7,302 nt of DNA, taken from assembly GCA_002455175.1 (NCBI GenBank), contig DKKJ01000307.1, forward strand, positions 9,465 through 16,766, in the 5' to 3' direction. The translations under genes were made by a program, and so were the position numbers. Origin of the DNA: Opitutaceae bacterium UBA6669 (GTDB lineage Bacteria; Verrucomicrobiota; Verrucomicrobiia; Opitutales; Opitutaceae). A model generated the notes under the pieces. It worked only from the letters and a program-made list of their open reading frames with translations, was not told the origin of the DNA and did no database searches. Shown here one piece after another: positions 1 to 6,361 of this stretch. Every line of letters starts with the position of its first letter. Within the stretch, counting starts at the first letter, position 1.

Positions 1-297
1 CCCACATCGTTTTCCTCACCAGCGGCGAAACTAATCAGAGTGCTCAAGGGAGCCGCCGAGAGTGAAAACATCAGTTTCTTCCCCCCTGCGATCGCCTTAC
101 GGAGGTCAGTTAAATCGAAAAGGAGCGAGCGGTAGCTAGGGTCCGGACCGAAAACATGGACGCTCTCTAGAACCTCTTCGTGAATCTTGATCATCAACCG
201 GTCGACCTTCAGTTCATCCGCGGGGGACTTAGCTTTTTCGTAGAACTCTAAGAAGTAGTCTGAGACTCCATAACCGAGGTCGTCGACGACATGTGGC
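1..297 (-). pseudogene. Out-of-frame C-terminal continuation of the alpha/beta hydrolase, cut by the window edge
   Basis: Reading the minus strand with codon first bases at 296, 293 and so on gives about 98 open codons with no stop down to position 1. The product begins PHVVDDLGYGVSDYFLEFYE and later contains GPDPSYRSLLFDLTDL and LMFSLSAAPLSTLISFAAG. Alternating hydrophobic strands, sensible composition and lack of stops mark it as real coding sequence. It joins naturally onto the upstream hydrolase: the in-frame part reads FHTYQNL just before, and a join such as YQNL..HVVDDLGYGVSDYFLEFY looks like the start of the beta-rich C-terminal domain that follows the catalytic domain in related bacterial esterases (from memory, not searched). 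A single extra base, or two missing bases, within about 292-301 explains the break. It has no start signal of its own. It could be a true mutation, an assembly error or, less likely, programmed frameshifting. The true end of the gene lies left of the window. Confidence 0.75.
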
Positions 298-1251
298 CAG
301 GTTTTGATACGTGTGAAAGATTTTATCTGAGGGCGAGGCCGGGAGCGTTTCTGCTGTGAGCGCGTCGCAATCGGCAGAGTACGCACGGTAGGCCGCTTCG
401 TCATCGATGCGGAGAAAACGCGTAATCATGGCACCGAGTGACTTTTTGCCCTGCTCAGGTAGAGTGATCGATTCGTGGTCGCGATCGGGGAAGACTCCAA
501 AGGCGATAGGTTGGGCGGTGCGCGACCAGGGCGTCAGTTCGGTCGGTTCATTTTTGCGACCAAATTTCAGCGTCATCCCGCTGGCGTTTAAATTCGCGGT
601 GCAAACATAGACGGTGCCATCGCCGCCGTTTCGATCCGCCAAACGACGCAACCCGCTTTGGTAGGGTTTGCTTCCCACGAGGACTGCGGTGTAGCAATGG
701 GCGGGATCATAGAAGGAACTGGGGCCAAACAAATCCCGCTTGGCTAGGGCTCGCGTGTACTGAGAACCCATCTCTAAGGCATTGAGAACTTCACGGCCCG
801 ACTCGAAACCCGTCTTCCACCCCTTGATGACACGGCCCAGCATGGTTTTTCCCATGGATGCGAGCGGAGATCCGAAGTTGGCCGGCGCGAGCATCAAGTA
901 ACGTCGGACAGGGCAGGGGAGATTTTTTTCGAGAAAATAGCGGGTGAGCCACTCTCTTGCCACCAAACTACCAGTGGAATGAACGATCAGGTTGAAGCTG
1001 TGTTTTTCGAGGGTGAGCTTTTTGTTGAGGAGAGCCGTGTGAAAGGCTTTGGCGAGGCCGGGTACCGTGACGGTGTCCTCAAGCGACACGTAATTTCCCA
1101 AGTGGATGTCGATGACGGAGAACCCTTGTTTGACGAGGAAACGTGCGATCGGTCGAAACGATTCTGCGGCATCGCTATACCCGTGAAGGATGATGGTGGG
1201 GATCATAAATGAGCAGTGAAACTTCAACTGACAGGCACCAGGAAACGCCAT
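229..1251 (-). CDS. Alpha/beta-hydrolase fold esterase/lipase-like protein, frameshifted near its 3' end
   Basis: This is a predicted serine hydrolase of the alpha/beta fold, probably acting on ester bonds in lipids; the substrate is unknown. Residues 17-24 (IPTIILHG) form the first core strand and oxyanion-hole loop. LIVHSTGSLVARE (88-100) is the nucleophile elbow with Ser92. GGDGTV (209-214) supplies the likely acid Asp211, and PDRDHES (255-261) the likely base His259, so a full Ser-Asp-His triad is visible. The elbow is VHSTG instead of GxSxG, with Val in place of the first Gly. No signal peptide or membrane segment is evident. The longest frame starts at ATG 1251, but the ATG at 1206 (MIPTIILHG) fits the family better; neither has a Shine-Dalgarno sequence. 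The last ~21 residues (rich in Arg and Leu, ending at TAA 229-231) look like out-of-frame read-through, because the genuine C-terminal domain continues in another frame. It is transcribed divergently from the PSD1 gene, and I see no functional link between them. Confidence 0.8.
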   Translation of the reverse strand: MAFPGACQLKFHCSFMIPTIILHGYSDAAESFRPIARFLVKQGFSVIDIHLGNYVSLEDTVTVPGLAKAFHTALLNKKLTLEKHSFNLIVHSTGSLVAREWLTRYFLEKNLPCPVRRYLMLAPANFGSPLASMGKTMLGRVIKGWKTGFESGREVLNALEMGSQYTRALAKRDLFGPSSFYDPAHCYTAVLVGSKPYQSGLRRLADRNGGDGTVYVCTANLNASGMTLKFGRKNEPTELTPWSRTAQPIAFGVFPDRDHESITLPEQGKKSLGAMITRFLRIDDEAAYRAYSADCDALTAETLPASPSDKIFHTYQNLATCRRRPRLWSLRLLLRVLRKS

Positions 1252-1390
1252 GGTGACCGAGGGAATTGGCGTACCCGTGAAGTCCGCCGGGTATTTGCGA
1301 CTACGTCAACTGTGAGCGGAGAAAGTCACCGCAACGCATCCAGGAGATTCCTCTTGGAACCACAGGTTTCTATTCGCCAAATCTCATGAC

Positions 1391-1400
1391 CTGTATACAG
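1391..1400. promoter_or_regulatory. Perfect 10-bp palindrome (candidate operator) in the divergent intergenic region
   Basis: CTGTATACAG is exactly self-complementary and ends 11 bp before the ATG at 1412, inside the 160-bp space between the divergent hydrolase and PSD1 genes (1252-1411). A dimeric regulator could bind here, or the TATACA in it could act as a -10 box, but I see no convincing -35 element at the right spacing. The CTG...CAG ends recall LexA boxes, but the spacer is 4 bp rather than the 10 bp of the enterobacterial type. I noticed no second copy in the window. The rest of the intergenic region holds no clear promoter. TTGACG on the minus strand (1309 to 1304) resembles a -35 box for the hydrolase but lacks a matching -10 box. 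Confidence 0.25.
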
Positions 1401-1411
1401 TAGATTGACCC

Positions 1412-4400
1412 ATGCGTGCACCTGGTTTCCCCACCCTTGGGCAGTTCCTCATGCCTCGAACACTCGCGACTTTTTTTCACGTGAGGCTGCGTCTGCTTGT
1501 TCTCTTTAGCTTTTGCCTAGTCTCTGCATGCGAGCTTGCGGCAGCAGGGGGCAAGGTCGATTTCCGCCGCGAAGTTCTGCCCATTCTTTCCGACGCCTGC
1601 TTTCGTTGTCACGGACCAGATGAAGGAACCCGTGAAGCGAAGCTTCGACTGGATACGAAGGAGGGACTCTTCCGTACGCAAAATGGAGTTACGGTAGTGC
1701 GGCCAGGAAAACCGGATGATAGTGCGTTGGTCGCACGCATCATTAGTCACGAAAGCGACAAAGTGATGCCGCCGAAGACGGCGGTGCGGCAATTAACCGC
1801 GACAGAAATCTCTACCTTGCGCCGCTGGGTGGCAGAAGGCGCGACCTGGGCGGGGCACTGGTCGTTTTCTTCACTGGAAAAAATTACCCCGCCTCCCGTG
1901 CCTGGTCAGAGCAATGTGTCTCCGATCGACGCTTTCGTCGTCGACAGGCTGAAGCAGGAGCAATTGAAACTTTCGCCCGAGGCCGACCGCGAGCGTTTGT
2001 TGCGCCGCGTCACGTTCGATCTGACGGGACTACCTCCGACACTCGCCGAAAGAGAAGACTTCTTGGCAGATCGTTCGCCGGAGGCTTACGAAAAAGTCGT
2101 GGACCGACTGCTGGCCTCTCCTCGCTATGGTGAACGCATGGCAGTCGAGTGGCTGGATGTGGCGCGTTTCGCAGACACCCACGGGTATCAACTGGATCGC
2201 CCTCGGGCGATGTGGGCTTGGCGGGACTGGGTTATTCGTGCCTTCAATGAGAATAAACCGTACAACGAGTTTGTGATCGAACAGTTGGCAGGTGACCTCC
2301 TGCCGTCACCGACTAAGTCGCAGCGGCTCGCGACGGGATTCAATCGTCTGCACATACAGAATGAGGAGGGCGGAATTGTGGAGGAGGAATATCGTCAGGC
2401 GTATGTCGCCGATCGGGTTGCGACCTTCGGCACCGCGTTTCTGGGACTGACGTTCGAATGCGCGCGGTGTCACGATCACAAGTACGATCCCATTTCCCAA
2501 AAGGACTTTTTCTCGTTGGCGGCCTTTTTCCAGAACATCGATGAAGCGGGTCAGATTTCGTTTAAGGGGTTTGCTGATTCGATGCCGGTACCCACCCTCT
2601 TGCTCACAACGGACGAGCAGGATCTTGAACTCGCTGCGTTGCGCGAGCAGACCCGCACGGCGGCTCAGGCCGTGGAGAAGGCGAAAACGGATTCGAGCAC
2701 CGCTTTTGCCACCTGGGCGAATTCGAAAGGAGAGTTTCCTGTGGTGCTCCCGGGACGCGTGGCGCATTACTCGTTCGACGCGATCACGGATGAAAAGGTG
2801 ACCAATGCCGATGGGACAGAGGGCGCTGGCATTCAGGTGGAGAACCCTTTGTTTGAACCAGGCAAGATTGGCCAAGCGGTGACGCTCAATGGGGAAAACG
2901 GTCTTAAATTTCCCAAGGTCGGCCATTTCAAGCGAACCGACTCGTTCACGCTCTCGTTGTGGATTCAGCCTCCGGCCACCTTGGCTCCTCGTTCAGTGGT
3001 GATTCATCGGAGCAAGGCCCCCGCCGACGCGGGCAGTCGTGGTTACGAGATTCTTCTGGAGAAAGGTCGAGTGGCTTTTGGGCTTCACTACCTCTGGCCC
3101 GGTGCATCGATCAAGGTCGTGACTCATGACCCGGTCGCTCCGTCAGCGTGGACGCACGTGGCCGTCACCTATGATGGCTCCAGTCGTGCGGCAGGCGTGA
3201 CGGTTTTTGTCAATGGTACTGCCGCGAAGCTCGAAGTTGTCAGAGATGGGCTCTTCAAGGATGTGATCTACGATGGTACCGAGCCGGATCTGACGATTGG
3301 ATACCGTTTTCGCGACAGCGGATTTACTGGCGGAAAAGTGGATGAGTTGAGCCTTTTCAATCGGGCTTTGACGCCGCTGGAGGTGTCACATCTGGCCGGA
3401 CAGGGCACGTTCGCAGACGTTTGGAAAACGGATTTGTCTGCGCTCACCGCGTCCCAGCGCCAAGGGCTTCAGGACTATTTTGTCAGCGTCGTAGATGAGC
3501 CCTCGCGGCAAGCGCGTCGCACTTTGCAGGTGATGCACGAGGCGCAGAATCGGATCGTGATGATGGCTCCGGAGGCGATGGTGATGGAGGAACTGCCGCA
3601 GCCTCGTAAGGCCTATGTGTTGTTGCGCGGTGCTTATGACTCGCCGGGTGAAGAAGTCGTCGCGGCGACTCCGCATGCGCTTCCGCCCATGTCCAAGCAG
3701 GCACCGCGAAATCGCCTCGGACTTGCGCAGTGGTTGCTTGATCCCGCTAATCCGCTGATGGCGCGGGTGACCGTCAACCGGCTATGGCAAATGATGTTTG
3801 GCCATGGCTTGGTGGAGACGAGTGATAACTTCGGCGTACAAGGAGCCCCACCGTCTCATCAAGATCTCTTGGACTGGCTTGCAGGGGACTTCATTCAAGG
3901 CGGTTGGGACATGAAACGCGCCGTTCGACAAATCGCTTTGTCGGCAACGTATCGCCAATCTTCGTTGGCTAACCCCGAGTTGATGGCTCGCGATCCGCAG
4001 AATGTGCTGCTTGCGCGCGGCTCCATGCGGCGCTTGACCGCGGAGATGCTAAGAGACCAGGCCTTGATGAATAGCGGATTGCTCGTGGAGAAAGTCGGCG
4101 GACCCAGCGTCAAACCCTACCAACCACCTGGTCTCTGGGAAGAAATCGCCATGGGCAGACCGCGTTACGATCAGGGAACCGGCGACGACTTGTATCGGAG
4201 AAGCATGTACACGTTTTGGAAGCGGACAGTGCCGCCTCCTACGATGATCATGTTTGATGCTGCGGAGCGCAACGTCTGCACCGTGAAGCGCCAGAGCACG
4301 AGCACCCCGCTGCAGGCGCTGGCCTTGTTGAACGATGTGCAGTTGGTCGAGGCTGCGCGTAAGATTGGCGAGCGCATGCTCAAAGAAGGCGGATCAACTC

Positions 4401-4651
4401 TCGAGGAGCAGATCGGCTGGGCTTTCACCTTGGTGACTGGACGCGCGGTGCAGCCGGCGCAGGTCGCTATTCTCAAGCAGCTTTACCAAGAACAGGCAGC
4501 CGAGTTTGCCAGCGACCCCGCAGCCGCGGAGAAACTGATGACGATGGGCGAAGCGCAGAGCGACGAGCGTCTCCCTCTCGTTGATCGAGCGGCGGGGACC
4601 ATCCTCGCGCAAACGTTGTTGAATTTCGATGAAACCCTGATGCGTCGCTGA
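1412..4651 (+). CDS. PSD1-type cytochrome protein: PSCyt1 – DUF1549 – LamG-like – DUF1553
   Basis: This is a large exported c-type cytochrome protein of a family typical of Planctomycetes and Verrucomicrobia; its reaction is unknown. Residues ~28-45 form a hydrophobic signal; VSAC (37-40) matches a lipobox with Cys40, while AAAGG just after offers a signal-peptidase-I alternative. PSCyt1 spans ~51-146, with heme motif CFRCH (63-67) and KVMPPK, whose Met119 is a possible axial ligand. DUF1549 spans ~170-375 and carries FDLTGLPPT, the family's [19 protein letters not shown] segment and a second CXXCH (CARCH, 350-354) in [12 protein letters not shown] Glu/Ala/Lys-rich, probably helical linker (~400-435) leads to a LamG/concanavalin-like domain (~448-662; [33 protein letters not shown]). 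DUF1553 covers ~765-1025 ([49 protein letters not shown]). It ends with [15 protein letters not shown], as whole family members do, so the gene is intact. An in-frame TGA at 1406-1408 bars extension. ATG 1451 (Met14) is an alternative start giving a more usual signal peptide; neither start has a Shine-Dalgarno sequence. Confidence 0.93.
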   Translation: MRAPGFPTLGQFLMPRTLATFFHVRLRLLVLFSFCLVSACELAAAGGKVDFRREVLPILSDACFRCHGPDEGTREAKLRLDTKEGLFRTQNGVTVVRPGKPDDSALVARIISHESDKVMPPKTAVRQLTATEISTLRRWVAEGATWAGHWSFSSLEKITPPPVPGQSNVSPIDAFVVDRLKQEQLKLSPEADRERLLRRVTFDLTGLPPTLAEREDFLADRSPEAYEKVVDRLLASPRYGERMAVEWLDVARFADTHGYQLDRPRAMWAWRDWVIRAFNENKPYNEFVIEQLAGDLLPSPTKSQRLATGFNRLHIQNEEGGIVEEEYRQAYVADRVATFGTAFLGLTFECARCHDHKYDPISQKDFFSLAAFFQNIDEAGQISFKGFADSMPVPTLLLTTDEQDLELAALREQTRTAAQAVEKAKTDSSTAFATWANSKGEFPVVLPGRVAHYSFDAITDEKVTNADGTEGAGIQVENPLFEPGKIGQAVTLNGENGLKFPKVGHFKRTDSFTLSLWIQPPATLAPRSVVIHRSKAPADAGSRGYEILLEKGRVAFGLHYLWPGASIKVVTHDPVAPSAWTHVAVTYDGSSRAAGVTVFVNGTAAKLEVVRDGLFKDVIYDGTEPDLTIGYRFRDSGFTGGKVDELSLFNRALTPLEVSHLAGQGTFADVWKTDLSALTASQRQGLQDYFVSVVDEPSRQARRTLQVMHEAQNRIVMMAPEAMVMEELPQPRKAYVLLRGAYDSPGEEVVAATPHALPPMSKQAPRNRLGLAQWLLDPANPLMARVTVNRLWQMMFGHGLVETSDNFGVQGAPPSHQDLLDWLAGDFIQGGWDMKRAVRQIALSATYRQSSLANPELMARDPQNVLLARGSMRRLTAEMLRDQALMNSGLLVEKVGGPSVKPYQPPGLWEEIAMGRPRYDQGTGDDLYRRSMYTFWKRTVPPPTMIMFDAAERNVCTVKRQSTSTPLQALALLNDVQLVEAARKIGERMLKEGGSTLEEQIGWAFTLVTGRAVQPAQVAILKQLYQEQAAEFASDPAAAEKLMTMGEAQSDERLPLVDRAAGTILAQTLLNFDETLMRR

Positions 4652-4667
4652 CCCGGCGCCTGCTCCC

Positions 4668-6116
4668 ATGTTTTGTGATCACGTAAATTTCAATCTGAGT
4701 CGGAGAGAGTTCTTTTCCCGTTTTGCAATGGGTGTGGGCGGTGTGTCGTTGATGAACCTTCTGCAACGCTCCGTTCAGGCGCAGCCCGGTGCAGCTTCTG
4801 CGTTTCGAGGAGCGCTCGGTGGTCCCCATTTTGCGCCGAAAGCAAAAGCTATTATCTATCTGTTCATGGCGGGCGGGCCGTCGCAGCACGACATGTTTGA
4901 CTACAAGCCGATCTTGAACCGGCTGAATGGTGAGGACCTCCCGGAGAGCGTCCGCGGAAAGCAACGGCTGACAGGGATGTCGGCTCACCAGTCGCGTCTA
5001 CCTCTGGCCGGATCCCATTTTCAGTTTGCACAGCATGGACAAAGCCGAGCGTGGGTGAGTGAGTTGATGCCTTATACGGCCAAGATGGTGGATGATCTCT
5101 GTATCATCCGGTCCATGCACACCGAGCACATCAACCACGATCCCGCGATCACCTTTTTCCAAACCGGCAACCAGCTACCCGGCCGCCCATCTATGGGCGC
5201 GTGGCTGTCCTATGGATTGGGCAGCGCAAACGAAAATCTCCCCGCATTTGTCGTGCTCATCTCCAAAGACCGCATCGACCAACCGCTATATTCTCGGTTG
5301 TGGGGGAATGGATTTTTACCGAGCTTGCATCAAGGCGTTCAATTCCGAGGTGGAGGAGATCCTGTACTCTTTCTCAAGAACCCTGAAGGCGTGACCTCAG
5401 GTGGTCGGCGAAAGATGCTTGATCGTTTGGCGGAGTTGAATGCTCAGCAGTATGAGAATTTGGGAGATGCCGAAATCACCTCGCGCGTCGCTCAGTATGA
5501 GATGGCCTACCGGATGCAGACCAGCGTGCCGGACGTGATGGATCTCAGTGGCGAGCCGGCTTCCACCTACGACCTTTACGGAGAGGAAGCGAAGCAGCCC
5601 GGCACCTTTGCGGCCAATTGCCTTTTGGCGCGCCGGTTGGCGGAGAAAGACGTTCGCTTTATCCAACTCTATCATCCCGGTTGGGACCATCATGGCAGCC
5701 TCCCAAAACTAATCCGGCGCCAGTGCGCCGATGTGGATCGCGGCTGCTATGCTCTCATCAAGGATCTCAAGCAGCGAGGTTTGCTGGAGGATACGCTCGT
5801 GGTTTGGGGCGGAGAGTTTGGTCGCACCAATTACTCGCAAGGCAAGCTGACTTCGACCGACTACGGGCGAGATCATCATCCCCGCTGCTTTACGGTCTGG
5901 CTCGCTGGAGCAGGAGTCCGCCCAGGAATCGTCTACGGATCGACGGATGACTTTGGCTACAACATCACGGAGAACGCGGTCTCAGTCCACGATCTGCAGG
6001 CCACGATGCTCCACCTCCTGGGGATTGATCATGAAAAACTGATTTACCGTCACCAAGGTCGCTACTTCCGACTGACCGATGTGGAGGGGCACCTGCTCAA
6101 AGGTATTCTCACCTGA
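4668..6116 (+). CDS. DUF1501 family protein, Tat-exported, alkaline-phosphatase/sulfatase-like fold
   Basis: DUF1501 proteins belong to the alkaline phosphatase/sulfatase-like superfamily. Their substrate is not established, so 'sulfatase' would be over-naming. The N-terminus carries a twin-arginine signal: SRREFF (11-16), a hydrophobic stretch (~18-32) and a likely cleavage site after VQA (36-38). It is thus exported folded, probably with its metal already bound. The conserved landmarks are in order: [20 protein letters not shown] (62-81, metal-site loop), [11 protein letters not shown] (150-160), [20 protein letters not shown] (165-184), PGWDHHG (337-343), [10 protein letters not shown] (378-387), GRDHHP (400-405) and [17 protein letters not shown] (439-455). 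The His/Asp-rich motifs are the expected metal ligands. The C-terminal [20 protein letters not shown] is typical, so at 482 aa it is a complete family member. It starts 16 bp after the PSD1 stop codon with no terminator between, so the two are very probably co-transcribed; this pairing is the standard one for the family. There is no Shine-Dalgarno sequence. Confidence 0.94.
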   Translation: MFCDHVNFNLSRREFFSRFAMGVGGVSLMNLLQRSVQAQPGAASAFRGALGGPHFAPKAKAIIYLFMAGGPSQHDMFDYKPILNRLNGEDLPESVRGKQRLTGMSAHQSRLPLAGSHFQFAQHGQSRAWVSELMPYTAKMVDDLCIIRSMHTEHINHDPAITFFQTGNQLPGRPSMGAWLSYGLGSANENLPAFVVLISKDRIDQPLYSRLWGNGFLPSLHQGVQFRGGGDPVLFLKNPEGVTSGGRRKMLDRLAELNAQQYENLGDAEITSRVAQYEMAYRMQTSVPDVMDLSGEPASTYDLYGEEAKQPGTFAANCLLARRLAEKDVRFIQLYHPGWDHHGSLPKLIRRQCADVDRGCYALIKDLKQRGLLEDTLVVWGGEFGRTNYSQGKLTSTDYGRDHHPRCFTVWLAGAGVRPGIVYGSTDDFGYNITENAVSVHDLQATMLHLLGIDHEKLIYRHQGRYFRLTDVEGHLLKGILT

Positions 6117-6136
6117 CGTGATCGGAGGAGGGAAGA

Positions 6137-6280
6137 ATGCTCGTTGGCTACGGACGGATTGAGCCCGCAATCACTTTAACCTCAGCGCGTTTGCATATGC
6201 CCAGGGGTGACCTTTCTCGATTTCTAGCTCCTACTTATTTTTTTAGGAAACAGGATCGCCTTCATTTCTCCATCACCTAG
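6137..6280 (+). CDS. Doubtful 47-codon ORF with a strong Shine-Dalgarno sequence
   Basis: An ATG at 6137 opens 47 codons ending at TAG 6278-6280, and starts 20 bp after the DUF1501 stop. Its product begins MLVGYGRIEPAITLTSA and is basic and Phe-rich toward the end (PTYFFRKQDRLHF). I recognise no family, signal peptide or membrane helix. The one argument for it is the purine-rich GGAGGAGGGA at 6124-6133. It contains GGAGG 5 to 8 bases before the ATG, the best ribosome-binding match in the window, while the real genes have none. Against it are its short length, unremarkable composition, a T-run inside the frame, and the fact that an open frame of this size arises easily by chance. If real, it would be a third operon member. 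Confidence 0.15.
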   Translation: MLVGYGRIEPAITLTSARLHMPRGDLSRFLAPTYFFRKQDRLHFSIT

Positions 6281-6291
6281 CCATGCGTGTT

Positions 6292-6330
6292 GAGGACCTT
6301 CGATGTGTCTCCGCTAGAGTGTCCTCTTTT
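6292..6330 (+). terminator. Weak hairpin with T tail ahead of the DUF2231 gene
   Basis: GAGGAC (6292-6297) and GTCCTC (6321-6326) are perfect 6-bp inverted arms, followed directly by TTTT (6327-6330). The loop is long (23 nt) but can fold further through TCT (6308-6310) and AGA (6316-6318). This could end PSD1–DUF1501 transcripts or act as a leader hairpin 31 bp before the ATG at 6362. The same stretch could instead be read as a poor promoter (TTGAGG at 6290, 19-bp spacer, TAGAGT at 6315). A 6-bp match at this distance can occur by chance, so support is low. The rest of the gap between the DUF1501 and DUF2231 genes (6117-6361) shows only the doubtful short ORF and a T7 run at 6238-6244 with no proper stem. 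Confidence 0.22.
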
Positions 6331-6361
6331 CCACTTTAACCCAACCTTCACCCTGAGCTGA

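Noticed and set aside
292..301. Programmed ribosomal frameshift as the explanation for the hydrolase break
   Set aside because: No known slippery sequence, in-frame stop at the switch or stimulatory element is seen there; mutation or assembly error is simpler.
1304..1309. TTGACG on the minus strand as a -35 box for the hydrolase
   Set aside because: No acceptable -10 box is found at 16-19 bp downstream on that strand.
2306..2926. 206-codon open frame on the minus strand inside the PSD1 gene
   Set aside because: It is antisense to a strongly recognised gene, resembles no family, and is rich in Arg/His/Leu as expected for a shadow frame.
4473..4988. 171-codon minus-strand frame spanning the PSD1–DUF1501 junction
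   Set aside because: It lies opposite two conserved coding regions and its product has no recognisable domain.
6238..6244. Run of seven T as a possible terminator tail
   Set aside because: The preceding bases form no stem longer than about 3-4 bp.
6245..6275. GGAAAC followed by TCTCC as an extracytoplasmic-function sigma promoter
   Set aside because: The match is partial, the spacing uncertain, and the site is over 80 bp from the next start; nothing else supports it.
6172..6341. 10-bp direct repeat CACTTTAACC at 6172-6181 and 6332-6341
   Set aside because: There are only two copies, 150 bp apart, one of them inside the doubtful short ORF. No promoter geometry supports a function and chance is adequate.
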